This document shows positions 1-11,753 of a stretch of 64,000 nucleotides of DNA, one piece after another. The translations under genes and the position numbers were made by a program. The notes beneath the pieces are model-generated. The model ran no database searches, was not told the DNA's origin, and was given only the letters and a program-made list of their open reading frames with translations. Source of the DNA: Utricularia gibba (taxonomy: Eukaryota > Streptophyta > Magnoliopsida > Lamiales > Lentibulariaceae); the NCBI GenBank assembly GCA_002189035.1, contig CM007989.1:62001-126000 (forward strand), written 5' to 3'. Positions within the stretch are counted from its first letter, which is position 1; each line of letters begins with the position of its first letter.

Positions 1-1301
1 TATGTTCGTCTTCCATGGTGGTAGCGGCTAACGAGAGCATGGCATGGTCCACTGATAGGGTTTTGGTGGCGACTTAACAGCGGCCGGCTGATCTATGGGT
101 GTGTGTGTTTCCCCAGTACTCACGGTGGTTACCGGGCCGGCAACTTCGGGAAAAAAAAAAAGGCTGTGACATGATGGCCTACCCGCGCATTCACCTGTGA
201 CTTTGTTGGCTACTATTTGTGGCCCAGAAGATGGCTTAGGCCCGACTCGCCCAGGCCAATATGTATGCATTGTGTTTTATTTGCATTCTAAATATTAAAT
301 AACACTATGAAGATAACACAATAAAGTAGTGTTCCGGAATATTTCTCCGGATTATTTCTATTTTTCGAAAAATATAAAATAAAAGTAAAAATAATTTATA
401 GAATTAAAGATGTTGATACTTTTAATTTTTAATGTTCATATAAATTAATTTTAAAAATATTTTTACTATAATTAAAAATAAAAATTGATTATGTTTCGTA
501 CATAAATTATTTTTTTTATTTCAAAAATAAAAATAATCCGAAGAAATATTCAGAAACACTACTTAAAAGTCTTTATAAATAAAAGCAAGAACAAACCATC
601 ACCTAAAACGGGTTAGAGTGTTGATGTGTTTACAAGTGAGTAGTTGTTTTTCCGGACGGTGGAGGGAGGAGCCGTGTAAATTTTGGCATTTAAGGCGAGG
701 ACTTTGTGGAATAGATAAATTTTTCAACTTGCCCGTGTCGCCGCCCACGGCCTAAACCTATAAAACCGTCAGCTGTGAAATTCCATGGCCTCGACCCCAA
801 GGAAACCTGGGGCGGTCGACTACAGCCGTGCGGATTCTGGATCACAAAACTTGGCGCGCAAGCCCTTGTTTTATAGCATTTCTCTCCTATTCTCCAGATC
901 GCACATCCCAAGGTTTTCTTCTTCTTCTTCTTCTGTTTGATGTTGATCCTGCGAGCCATTTCGGAGTTTGATTCTGCATTTCAAGGTTCTGATTTATGCA
1001 TCTTTTTCTTCCACGATCGACTGTGTACGATTCTTCTTTTCTCTTGAGCACACATCACAAGATTTACGTCTGTTGGTTTTTTTCCCCATATAATTCCCAA
1101 CTATTCTTTGGCGATTAACGTTTCTTGTTGATTGCTGCCCAAGAAAACGTTTTGCGCAAGGTTCCTTCTCTTCTATTTTTCCTAGTCGGTCCGGTCCGGG
1201 CCGGTCTAACCTCTTGGCGACGTATCCTACTGTGCATACCGTTCATGCAAAACATTCGTCTCTAGTTCCTTATCGGAATAGTGGAGCATCGCCTGGTGCT
1301 C
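1..1301. other. SRO upstream region
   Basis: Apart from the MITE I see no gene here. Bases 280-580 are strongly AT-rich (the MITE), while 700-1270 contain CT-rich stretches (for example near 917-935) typical of a plant promoter and 5' UTR ahead of the SRO gene. A 5' UTR intron cannot be excluded. Short open frames on either strand have no recognisable protein similarity. Confidence 0.5.
325..563. mobile_element. MITE, PIF/Harbinger (Tourist)-like
   Basis: An AT-rich element of about 239 bp with long imperfect terminal inverted repeats. The left end reads AGTAGTGTTCCGGAATATTT and the reverse complement of the right end reads AGTAGTGTTTCTGAATATTT; the match continues for about 45 bases with few mismatches. 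It is flanked by TAA at 322-324 and 564-566, a target duplication of the TWA type used by PIF/Harbinger elements. The interior also folds back on itself and has no coding capacity, as expected of a non-autonomous element. No second copy was noticed in the window. The superfamily call rests mainly on the TAA duplication. Confidence 0.75.
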
Positions 1302-2657
1302 ATGGAATCAATCCCCCGTCAACAGTTCAGCTCTTTTATTCGGAAGCAGAGCACATCACTTGAAATTTCCGAGGAGGGAAGCAGCGGCATGTGTTCGCAA
1401 CCGCCTTTTCCGTTGCCCACGAATCAAGATTCTTCGCATCTTTCAGATTGCGAAAGTGGGACCTCCCTGGATGACACAAAAGAGATCGAGCCTCCCTTTC
1501 CCGGTACAGGTTTCACCAGAGTTGACAGTCGGGAAGCGTTGTACAAAGCAGTTGGGCTGAAATTCATGTCAGGGTTAAGTGTGTGTAGCTATGATGCTGA
1601 GATTGAAGCCATGTATCGGAACAATTTCTCCACCGTGATGAGCGAAGCCAGACTCCAGTCGTTTCAAATATATTTGAAAGCCATGAACACTAAACATGGA
1701 GGCAGTGCAAACGAGGTGTATGCTTGGTATGGCGCCTCTTCTACCGCAGAAGCTCGGGCCATAATCTTAAACGGATTCTCTTCCCCTGATGCACGTGAAA
1801 AGGGGATATACGGACAGGGGATTTATCTTTCCCCAACAGAGAAGCCTCTTAACAGGTACACCAAAACTTTTTTAACTTCCCACCTCCGCGTATGGCGGTT
1901 GCCGGATCTCTTTGCTTCCCCTCAATATAATACGACAATCACTATTGCTTTTTATTTGGTGCAGTTTGTTATCCGCTACTCCGGAGGCGGATGGCCGAAG
2001 ATGCATGCTTCTTTGTCGGGTGATACTTGGCAGGCCTGAGCTCGTGTGTCCCGGTTCCAGACAATATCATCCATGTTCGGGCGAATTCGATTCTGGGGTG
2101 GACAGTTTATCATCTCCCGCAACCTACGTGGTTTGGAGTTCGCATATGAATACTCATATCTTGCCCGAAATGTTGGTGATTTTCAAGGCAAGCCGCACAC
2201 CTTACCGCATTGAGGGTGAGTGACTAGTTCTCAGTCGCATACATACCGTGATATTTACAAAATATGTGTGCCTCCGTGTTAGCGTGGAGTGATTAAGCAA
2301 CCAGGGGGGATTTTCAGGAAGCAAGAGGGTGCCGACCACAGCATGGGTGCCGTTTTCGGCGCTGATTGGTGCACTTTCGGAGGTGCTACCTGGTGATGCA
2401 ATCGAACTGATTGGCAGGGTTCACGGCGAGTACAAGGTAGCAACTCCCCCAAACGCATTATCTTAGCCTTGCCCTCTAATGACTGCTGTTTTTATGTGTG
2501 GTTTGATTTGTTGCACGTGCAGAAACAGAAGATGAGCAGAATGGAAATGGTTCGGCGGGTGAGGAACATTGCTGGAGACAGGCTGCTACTGGAGATCATA
2601 AAGTCTTACCGGAGGAGAAGGTCAACCCCCTCCCCATCTCCCCTGGCTCGGCGTTAA
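1302..2657 (+). CDS. SRO-family protein (PARP-like + RST domain)
   Basis: Coding exons 1302-1855, 1965-2215, 2318-2436 and 2523-2657, all with GT-AG introns, give 352 aa without a frame break. Residues about 80-265 form the PARP-like domain typical of plant SIMILAR TO RCD-ONE proteins (motifs EVYAWYGASS, EKGIYGQGIYLSP, SGVDSLSSPATYVVWSSHMN). Residues about 273-340 form the C-terminal RST domain (TTAWVPFSALIGALSEVLPG, then MSRMEMVRRVRNIAGDRLL). There is no N-terminal WWE domain, so it belongs with the short SRO2-SRO5 class rather than RCD1/SRO1. Family members bind transcription factors through RST in the nucleus and act in stress and ROS responses; plant SRO PARP domains are mostly considered catalytically inactive. 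An in-frame GTG at 1281 is not needed: ATG 1302 is the first methionine. Confidence 0.9.
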
Positions 2658-3227
2658 CATTAACTAGGCACCACTTATGGAGCTTTTTTTTTCTTTCCGT
2701 TTGTACTAGAGGCCGTTGTGTCCATCATCGGGTCTAGTTTCATGCTGATGATGCAGAAGAAATGGACAACTTGCCAGCCACTTGCTTGCTCAAATAAATG
2801 CTCTTAATCATGTTCTTTGACTACTCCGCAAACAAGCTCTTATTCTCAGGTAATTGCAAACACAGGGCTCCATAAAAGCAATTCCCATAACTGGGGGTGG
2901 TGCGGGACTTTTTCCGGTGATCTACATATCAATATATATTAAACTACACTTTTTGCACCTTAGGATGACCAATAGCGGCGAAGATGGGAGAGAAGTGAAA
3001 TCACTTCTCCGTGTAGCCATAAGTCCAGTCCACTCCTGGCTCATGTGTCCAGGTTCCATCTGCAACTGCTGCTGCCAATGGGTGGAGACTGGAGAGAGAA
3101 CTAAATGCTCCGCCCTTCCTCCACCGTTGCCTATTTATCAATGGAGACCCTTTCTTGCTTACCCATTATTTACTGTTGATTTTGACATCATAAATCTTCA
3201 ATGATTGAAACTGGCTGGACACAAAAA
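2658..3227 (+). promoter_or_regulatory. SRO 3' end and CYP94 promoter
   Basis: This 570-base spacer carries the 3' flank of SRO and the upstream region of the P450. A TATA-like CTATTTAT lies near 3130-3138, about 95 bases before the P450 start codon. No other gene is visible. Confidence 0.4.
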
Positions 3228-4792
3228 ATGGCGGCCGAAACGATTTCCTCTCCGTCCCTGATTCTCTTGTGTATGCTGTCTCTCCCCATCTTCATCGCAT
3301 TCTTCTTCAGGAACAAGTTGTTTGCCAGAAAAACAAAAACCCAGTCCCCCGAAATCCCCAAATCGTACCCATTTTTGGGGTCACTTCTGGACTCCTCAAC
3401 AAGATAGAGGTTTTCTGCCAATGGACGGCGGATATCCTCAAGTCCTGCTCTCCGTCCACAATCACCCTTGAGTTACCCCTGGGGCAAGCCATGGTGATTA
3501 CGGCCAACCCCACTGTCCTCGAACACGCGCTCAAGACCAATTTCCACGTTTATGAAAGGGGTGACATTACTAAATCAACCCTCAGGGACTTTCTCGGTGA
3601 CGGGATTTTCAACGTCGACGGCGAGAAATGGAAGCTCCAGCGCCAACTCGCCAGCCGCGAGTTCAACATCAAATCGATTAGGAAATTTCTTCATGCCGTC
3701 ATCAACGTTGAGCTGTCTGAGCGCTTAATCCCGGTCCTGAAACTTGCATCAGATCGAAATGGCGTGGTCGATTTTCAGGAGCTTCTGCAGCGATTTGGGT
3801 TCGATAACATTTGCCAGATCTCATTTGGTTATGACCCGGAGTATCTATCTCCAACTCCATCACTGCAGAATGGTGAGTTCGCGGCAGCGTTTGAGACCGC
3901 CACACGTATCTCGGCTGAAAGATTCAGATACGTAATCCCTTACTGGTGGAAACTCAAGAGGACCCTGAACCTGGGATCCGAGAAAGAGCTGAAAATGGCG
4001 CTTTCCATTGTTCATGATTTTGCGAGAAAAATAATACGCAAGAAGAAACAAGAGATTCAAGAGAAATCTCAGATAGATGATGCGGAGGATCTTCTATCAA
4101 GATACTTGAGTCGTGGGTTTTCTGATGAGAATTTAGTGATGGATATGGTGATCAGCTTCATTCTGGCTGGTCAAGATTCCACTTCTACTGCATTGACTTG
4201 GTTCTTCTGGCTTCTGTCAAAAAACCCACGAGTTGAAAACGAGATTCTGCAAGAAATATGCGTACAAGTTTCAGATTCGGAGCCTGCAGCTTACGACGAG
4301 GTTAAGCAGCTTGTGTACACTCATGCCGCAATCTGTGAGAGCATGAGACTTTTTCCTCCTGTTCCCATGGACAACAGAATAGCAATCCGCGATGACGTTT
4401 TGCCCGATGGCACTTTGGTGAAAAAAGGTTGGATCTTGGCGTTTAACGCCTACGCCATAGGTCGCATGAAAACATTATGGGGGGAAGATTGTGCTGAATT
4501 CCGACCAGAGCGATGGCTGGAGAAAACGGCGAATGGGAATAGGCGGATTTTCATCAACAGGGATCCCTATACTTATCCTATTTTTTTTGCAGGTCCAAGA
4601 GTCTGCCTGGGGAAGGAAATGGCGTTTATTCAAATGAAGAGTGTGATCTCCGGCGTCCTCCAGCACTTCAGGGTTGTGCCGGTGGTGGCGAGTGATACCG
4701 AGGAGCCTAACTTCCTTCAATACTTCACAGCCAAGATGGTCAACGGTTTTCCAGTCAGGATTGAAGCAAGAGGTGGGTATCCTGCACCGTAA
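3228..4792 (+). CDS. CYP94-family cytochrome P450 (one frame break)
   Basis: An intronless P450 of about 521 aa once one missing base is allowed for. ATG 3228 is in good context (AAAAAATGGC) and opens an N-terminal membrane anchor followed by the hinge SPEIPKSYPFLGSLLDSS. That frame ends at TAG 3405, while the rest (from NKIEVFCQWTADIL to the end) is one base out of phase; an AA run at 3398-3399 is the likely site. Downstream are FLGDGIFNVDGE, the CYP94 hallmark FGFDNIC, the I-helix AGQDSTS, the K-helix ESMR, the FRPERW motif and the haem loop FFAGPRVCLG with the cysteine ligand. CYP94 enzymes omega-hydroxylate fatty acids or jasmonoyl-isoleucine at the ER. The subfamily (B, C or D) is not resolved. 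A later GTG start at 3269 would discard the anchor and is not credible. Confidence 0.88.
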
Positions 4793-5557
4793 CTGTATTT
4801 GGGACAAGGACGATTTCCCCTGCACCTTGTCAAATTGAACATGCAAATGCAACCCAGTCGATCATTTGCTTTCTGAAAGAGAAATTGTATGTATTTTTAT
4901 GTATAACTTTGGAGTGGGTCTGTCCTCAGTGCTACTCTTAGACCTACTACCATACTAGCAGGAGAGGAGTCATCATATTCTCCTCGTTGTTATCGTTGTA
5001 GCGGTACTCCACTGAATGCTGGGCGCACCTGGTGGAGAGTTGGTTCACTTGATGTCGTGCCTGGCCTGGGATGGGATGGTCATTGCCATGGCGACTTATT
5101 CCGTAAATACAGGGGATTGCTATGCTGTTAAGTTGCCAATGTCGAACAAAATCATGTCTTGCCAAGTTCATCACAGAGGATAGCATGGCATGTGTTCCGC
5201 GGCATAGACAGCATCCCCATTGTAAACACACAGTTTGCTTTGGGCTACAAAATCATCATCTCTTTTCCTCGACCCAAAAACTGTTAATGAACTGGTGGCT
5301 CACCATTGTAAAGGCAGCTTGGTTCTAAATTGGGAGGTAAGTCTCGTCATCTTCTATGAACAGGATGTATAAGATCCACCACCTTGGCCCAGTGGCTGGT
5401 ATGGCATCAAGCAGTATGAGATAGATGACCACAATTCCCAATCTTGTACTTGCATTGATGCAAAGGATTTCACCAACTACCAATCTACACTAATACACAC
5501 ATACAGACGGACTACTTGTACGAGAAGAAGCCGAAGTCGGAATTGGCACCTTCTTCT
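4793..5557. other. Spacer between convergent P450 and ACHT
   Basis: About 765 bases between two convergent genes, presumably holding both 3' UTRs. No conserved coding signal, repeat or RNA gene was recognised on either strand. Confidence 0.5.
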
Positions 5558-6642
5558 CTAGTTCGCTGCCATCGCAACGCCATTGATTCCTTTCATCCTA
5601 ATGGCGTTGCCATGTCCGTGCCCGTGGACATCGGCCTCTGCATATGTATGCTGTCTATGGCCCAATGCAGTTTCCCCCGATGCATTTCCTGTGGATATCA
5701 GACCCACTGAGGCCAGCGCAACAAGCTCGGATTCACCTAATCCCCTTGTGGGGGCAAGACTGCATCGATCAGTTCCATATTTCGCAAGCGCGTCCCTAAA
5801 TTTCTTGATCTACAGAAGAAACAAGGGTGAATACTTGGCTTTGTTACCGAACAAAGAGATAAGTGCGTTCTGCTTACTGTGGCATTAGTGCAGCTGAAAC
5901 TGCATACTCGCCCCTCCGCGCCTCTGTAGAACCTAAAGAAGGGTAAAACGTGAACGTGGAGGGCATGGCACATTTTCTTGTGTTCTTCATAGTTCACCTT
6001 GAGGAAAAGGGCATCCCTGTTCAATTCGGCTAACTGGCAAATCTGTCAACCAAAAAAGAAAATTCCAGATTCTTTGACACAAAAAAAAAAAAAACTTGAG
6101 TCATGAAAAAGGCTCAACCTTTGGATGCAGAGCTTTGCAGCCGCCACAGCCAGGTGAGTAAAAGTCGATAATCACCAACTTATCGCCAGCATTTAACAAG
6201 GAAGCGAGCAATTCCTGAGGTGAAGATATATCAATCATATTTGGCTGAGGGACTTTTCCCACCACCCCGCAGATTTCCCCAATGTAACTGATGCGTGAGC
6301 CTAAATGCCACAAACAAAAAACAGATGCAGCATCAGACAACGACAGAACGGAATATAAATCGACCTTAAGGAAATCAAACCCACATGAATAGGCACGAAA
6401 TTCGGTGTTCGGATGCTGAAATCGGAGGCTCCTTTCGGATCTAACGATGAATCATAAGTTCTTCCCCAAAAGAGTTTTGAATCGGGGTCCTTGAATTGGA
6501 GAGTCCCAATGCTGGCAGGGCTTGTGCCCCTGTTGTTGATGAAAGAATCAGGGAGCGTAAATCCAGGTTTGAGAGAAGAATGTTGGTGAATGATGGAGAA
6601 GAGAAGAAGCGGTCGAAGATTACAGAGTGCCCAGCCGATAAA
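5558..6642 (-). CDS. ACHT-type plastid thioredoxin (frame break, 5' end unresolved)
   Basis: Minus-strand exons at 6385-about 6640 (transit region), 6119-6300, 5878-6042 and 5558-5809. The second encodes the WWEK motif and the atypical redox centre FYSPGCGGCKALHPK. The third carries the ACHT signature MCHALHVHVLPFFRFYRG followed by GRVCSFSCTNAT. The last ends in a His-rich tail. ACHT proteins are chloroplast thioredoxin-like oxidants of 2-Cys peroxiredoxin and starch-related targets. Exon 6119-6300 is 182 bases: WWEK and PQPNM are in different frames, and one extra base in the T-run at 6254-6257 (A-run on the coding strand) makes it 183 and restores the family sequence. The first exon's open frame contains no ATG, so the start codon lies in another exon or is hidden by a further indel. 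It could be a pseudogene, but splice sites and all key residues are intact. Confidence 0.75.
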
Positions 6643-7476
6643 TTACGAGATGGATTGATGCTGTCGCGAGAGAAAGGAGAACAGGAAGAGGATCGCCCGC
6701 GGATTGAAGGAGACGAGGCTGAAGATAAGATAGGCCCTAGGTTCCTTACTCAAGAGTCCAGAAGCGTTAAGGAACCAATGTCGAAGCCCATCTATGTTGC
6801 AGACCAGCCCAACGACCCATGTGAGATAAGACCTGCCCAAGAAGCCATATGGAGAAGCAGTCTGGCAGCAACTAAACGACAGGATAACGGCTAGTTTATT
6901 CTCTACAAATACATGTTTGTGCATCCCTGAAAACCATGAAAAAAAACACCCCATCAACAACGTTTTTCCAAAAAGCTTTCCAAAATATTCTCCAAAGTCC
7001 TCCTTCTCAATTCATCAACATCATTCAAGTTCTCAACAAAGAAGGCATACTGGGAATGATCCCGATTCCTCAGGTAGGAATGAAAAATGTCTTTCCTGGC
7101 GAAACCGGTCTTGTTCGAGTTTGGAAGAGTCGCGAAGAAGATTCTTAGCGCGGTGCCGTGATGGTGAGAAAAGTTAGGAAAGGGGGAGAAAGAAGAGAAG
7201 AGAATATATTCGGCAAGGAAAGGAAAGTGGAGGAGGAGGAGGAGGAGGTGGTGGATGGGGCCGGGGCCGGGGCCTTATCCCCAGTTCATAGCAACCCGCC
7301 CCTTCCGTCTCCGGTGACACTAACCCCAGGCCACCGCACCATGGGGTATTCTACCTACGAGGTTTCAGCGAGATGCATGTCAACCGCCGCCAAGTCATGC
7401 AATGTCTCTCAGGCCTCAGCTGCTGGAATAAATATATGAGTGTCCCCAGCACTCCAGAAGGCAGATATTTTGTGAA

Positions 7477-7494
7477 GGGGGGGGGGGGGGGGGG
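7477..7494. repeat. G18 homopolymer
   Basis: Uninterrupted run of 18 guanines in the raffinose synthase upstream region. Confidence 0.85.
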
Positions 7495-8197
7495 CAGAGA
7501 TGGATACCTTGAATACACTTGTGTGGACAGAAAAGACGGGGGGTGGCACCGGCAGAACAGAGCCGTCCGTCCAGCTCCATCCATCCGCACCAATTCTTTC
7601 ATTACCAATCCGGCATAGGAATGGATGAGTCTGTCTCTACCTCCCTGCTGGTTCTTCCCTACCACACACTTACGACTCGAACGACTCAACACGTCGTCCA
7701 CTTGATTTTCTTGTACTGGGAAAAGATCATTGTCGGGGTCGTGTGATTAGGAAACTAATGGCACGCATTCATTCTTCATCAACTTCAAGTTGCCCCGCTG
7801 AATCAGCCAGCAGTGATGTCATCTTGGGCATGACAGGGGCCGGGGAGAGAGGGAGGTTTCCGTATGCGACAAGACAATGGAATGGGCTGGATTCCAAAAG
7901 GCCCTCCTAAGGAGTAGGAAGGAGGTCCAGAGATTTGGATGGCTACCACGTCCACGTGAAATAAGAAAAAGAAATAAATACACGGTTAGTGGCCTCCGAG
8001 CTGTCCTCCTCCTGGCCTCACCACCCTCCTCGTGTAATATGATTCATTTCCACGTCACTCTGACTCGGATTTCCCCCCTACTGCAATACTTACCAAATAC
8101 CCACCGTCAGAAGCAAATACGGGTTGCTTTCTTCAACCTCGGCCGGCCGGGCAAGCCAAAGGAAAGTGGGTGCCCCGTCAACTACCCTTCATTCCAT

Positions 8198-8218
8198 CCC
8201 CCCCCCCCCCCCCCCCCC
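8198..8218. repeat. C21 homopolymer
   Basis: Uninterrupted run of 21 cytosines abutting the TATA box of the raffinose synthase gene. True length is hard to sequence. Confidence 0.85.
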
Positions 8219-8226
8219 TATATATA
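8219..8226 (+). promoter_or_regulatory. TATA box of raffinose synthase gene
   Basis: TATATATA follows immediately after the long C-run and is followed by CT-rich sequence, placing a transcription start near 8250 and a 5' leader of about 50 bases before ATG 8306. Confidence 0.6.
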
Positions 8227-8305
8227 CCTCTCCTCTCTTTACAGCCACCCCCCAGTCATTCTCCCTTATTCTTCATCCTTCATCTTTTCTTCTTTGATTA
8301 CTAGC

Positions 8306-11300
8306 ATGACGATCACAGCACTCCCCGTTGTGAGGAATGGATGCCTCATGGTCCGAGGCAAGCTTGTCCTCACACACGTTCCCAACAATCTTTTTCTGAC
8401 TCCCTGCACTTCAACCTCTGCTTTCCTCGGGGCGCGTTCAGACACCCCCAGCTCGCGCCATGTCTTCGATCTTGGAACTCTTGTGTGAGTACTGCACTCT
8501 TTCATTTGCATTGCATTGCTCTCCCCTCAATTATAATGCAAATGCTAACAACTTTTTGGTTGTCGGCACCGTGTCTACGACAGGGATCACAAATTTGTTT
8601 GCCTCTTCATCCCAAAGATATGGTGGATGATCCCTCGTGTTGGAAGATCAGCAAGAGAAATCCCCATGGAAACACAGATGCTTCTACTTGAAGTAGAACA
8701 GGATTCCGTAGTTGATTTTGATTCACAGCAAGAAGAAGGATGCCCTGGCGTGCTAGCTGGTCAAAACAAGTTGTACATCCTCATATTGCCCTTGTTAAAT
8801 GGATCCTTCAGGGCAACTCTTCAGGGTACTCCTTCAGACAAATTACAAGTCTGCTACGAAAGTGGTACGCCTCTTTGTCTACCGTGATTCAGCCTTTAGT
8901 TGTTCATTCGTGGCCACGTAATGTTATTTGGTTCGACATGAAGGTGATCCCCAAGTGGAAACGTCCCAAGCCTTGGAATGCATCTTCGTAAACGCAGGGG
9001 AGAATCCTTTTGAGCTCATTAAGGAATCTATCAAGTATGCTAGTTATCCTCAATACCAAGATTCTTTTCTTGTATCCCTCTCCTTTTGTAGTTGTTAATT
9101 CTTGGAATCTGTCTCTCTTTTATTCTCATGTAGGATTCTGTCAAAGCATATGGGCACATTTAACCACTTGGAAAACAAAAAGGTGAGGAACAGATTCCTT
9201 GTGACACCTCTTTCTTTTCATGTTTCCCTTGCTTTTTTTCTAAAAATTTAAACGTGATAGTAGTGATACTTTGCAGATTCCTGTGCATTTGGATTGGTTT
9301 GGTTGGTGCACGTGGGATGCTTTCTACACGAATGTCTCTCCTGATGGAATCAAACAGGGTCTGCAGAGGTTTGTCAATCAAAGAAATGATGTTGTGAGGT
9401 TCTGTTTTCCTTGTAATAACACCCCAAAAATATATTCTTCATGTTCTAAAGCTTCAAAGATGGAGGGATATCACCAAAGTTCCTGATCATAGACGACGGA
9501 TGGCAGGAAACAAAGAATGAGCACACTGAAGGAGGCAAGACGTTTGTGGAAGGAATGCAGTAAGTTTCGTAGTCTTTTCATGTTAACCCGTTATTTAATC
9601 AAGCTAACACTCCCTGCTTTTGGGTGTGTAGGTTTGCCACGAGATTGTCTGATATCACGGAAAACAGCAAGTTTAGGGACTCAACCACAAATCTCAAGGA
9701 GTTGGTACATGACATCAAAGAGAATTATGGACTAAAGTAAGTTTCACCGATTTGCATCATCACTATTACTGAAGCGTTCTAACAACCCTCAAAATATGCT
9801 TCCTCAAGATACGTATACATGTGGCATGCTTTAGCCGGATATTGGGGTGGAATTCTTGAATCATCCGAAGCACTTAAGAAGTACAATCCAAAGCTTCAGT
9901 ACCCCATTCAGTCTCCCGGGAATCTTGGGAATATAAGAGACATAGCCATGGATAGCTTGGAAAAATATGGAGTTGGAGTGATAGACCCCGAAAAAGTATA
10001 CGATTTCTACAATGATATGCATACCTATCTCGCTGCTAGTGGAGTTGATGGCGTTAAGGTGGATGTCCAAAACGCATTAGAAACACTAGGTGCTGGATAT
10101 GGTGGAAGAATAGAAATCACTCGCAAGTATCAGCATGCTCTTGATGAGTCCATAGAGAGGAACTTCAGGGGGAACAACTTAATATGTTGTATGTGTCACA
10201 ACTCAGACTCCGTTTTCAGGTGAAAACTCTAGCCCCTTACCTGACAATCATCTTGATGGCGCATGAGAACTGAGCGTTGTTTCTTTCGCTTTTTCAAAGC
10301 TCAATAAGGAGTGCCACTGCAAGAGCATCCGAAGACTTCATGCCAAACGAGCCAACGTTTCAGACGCTGCACATTGCATCAGTTTCATTCAATAGTCTTC
10401 TCCTTGGGGAAGTTTTTGTCCCAGATTGGGATATGTTCCATGTAAGTCTACGATCTTCTCTGAATGAGCCATGAAGCTTGCTTACCCCGAGTTCATGTTT
10501 ACCTATTATCTGCAGAGCGACCATACCACTGCTGAGTTCCATGGTGCAGCACGAGCTGTAGGCGGATGCCCGGTCTACGTAAGGTACAGTTAGTGCACCG
10601 CATGATACCACGAAGCAGAAGAGAAATGTAGTAGTGATTTTTCACATAATAAGTTGCGCTGATTCTTTTTTGTTAAAAATAACAGTGACAAGCCAGGAAA
10701 GCATGATTTCAAGATCCTGAGGAAACTTGTTCTTCCTGATGGATCCATCTTGAGGGCCAAACACGCTGGTAGACCCACTCGGGACTGCCTGTTCGTGGAT
10801 CCAGTCATGGATGGCAAGAGTTTGCTGAAGATATGGAACCTGAACAAAGTAACTGGAGTATTAGGTGTTTTCAATTGCCAAGGGCAAGGAAGCTGGCCTA
10901 TGAAACAAGTTCCTGTGTTTCCACGTGATTCATCCCCATGCTGATTTCAGGCCATGTCAATCCATCTGATGTCGAATTTCTAGATGAGACTGCGGGGGAA
11001 AACTGGGAGGGAGAGTCGGTGCTATATGCATTCAAGTCAGGTTAGAAATCCTCATGTCCCTGTCCACAAAGATGACCAGAAAAAAGCTGCCAGACGACAC
11101 AATCATGTGGCTTATTTGGTTTTATTCTTCAGAGAAACTTCACAAGGTGGCAAGAAACAGTGCAGTTGAAGTCTCACTAGGTGTGTTGGAATGCGAAGTC
11201 TTCACCGTCTCTCCCATAAAGGTGAAACAATGCCATGTTCCCTTGTCTTCCTGGTTGATGGAGGATTATGTGTACCAAAAAACCGACATTTTTGCAATCA

Positions 11301-11576
11301 CAGGTACTGAACGAGAAAGTCGAGTTTGCTCCCATCGGCCTAATTAACATGTACAACTCTGGAGGGGCTATAGATGAATGCCGCATGTTGAGAGATTCAG
11401 TGGAAATCAAAGCAAGAGGATCTGGTGTTTTTGGGGCATATTCAAGTGTCAGGCCAACCTACTGTAAGGTGGACAGCACGGAAGAGGCATTCATATATGT
11501 GCCTGAGAGTGGATTGCTGACACTGATTCTACAAAACAGCAGCAGCAGCGTCAAAGAGATCCAGATTGCATATTGA
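8306..11576 (+). CDS. Raffinose synthase / seed imbibition (SIP) type GH36 protein
   Basis: Thirteen coding exons: 8306-8484, 8584-8864, 8944-9034, 9134-9182, 9277-9368, 9452-9559, 9632-9736, 9809-10219, 10300-10441, 10516-10583, 10686-11040, 11133-11221, 11304-11576. They sum to 2243 bases, one short of 748 codons. The break is in exon 11, where [13 protein letters not shown] and [16 protein letters not shown] are in different frames; restoring a fifth C in the C-run 10934-10937 repairs it. Family motifs run throughout: [60 protein letters not shown], the GH36 nucleophile segment GVKVDVQN, the acid/base segment RASEDFMP and PDWDMFHSDH. Members transfer galactose from galactinol to sucrose or hydrolyse alpha-galactosides (alkaline alpha-galactosidase). 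The 747-aa size without a stachyose-synthase insert fits the RFS2/SIP1-like group. Confidence 0.92.
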
Positions 11577-11753
11577 TTTGTAGAAGGAATATCAAGTAGG
11601 CGATGCATATTACCTAGTTTAGTTGCAGAATTGGATGGCCCATTGGTTATTCTTGTATTTAGTTGGTGGCTTTTGCAACCGATGTAGCTTCAAGATCAGA
11701 AAGAAATCAGCCATCTCATTTACCAAAAATAAGAGTTCTCTACAAGTCATGGT

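Larger units (their letters stand above)
6643..8305 (+). promoter_or_regulatory. ACHT 5' flank and raffinose synthase promoter
   Basis: This region separates divergent genes. On the plus strand it contains a G-box/ABRE core CACGTG at 7953-7958, a run of 18 G at 7477-7494, a run of 21 C at 8198-8218 and, directly after it, a TATA box (TATATATA, 8219-8226) about 80 bases before the start codon at 8306. The G-box fits the abiotic-stress and ABA induction common in this gene family, but that is inference. No additional gene was recognised. Confidence 0.55.

Noticed and set aside
1281-1301. N-terminal extension of the SRO protein from a GTG codon
   Set aside because: GTG is not a normal plant start; ATG 1302 follows directly and gives a complete SRO protein.
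3269-3400. P450 start at GTG 3269
   Set aside because: The residues read in this frame do not resemble a P450 N terminus, whereas the other frame from ATG 3228 encodes the anchor and hinge.
10920-10950. A 40-base intron to explain the raffinose synthase frame break
   Set aside because: It is below the minimum plant intron size, would delete conserved residues, and a single missing C explains the break better.
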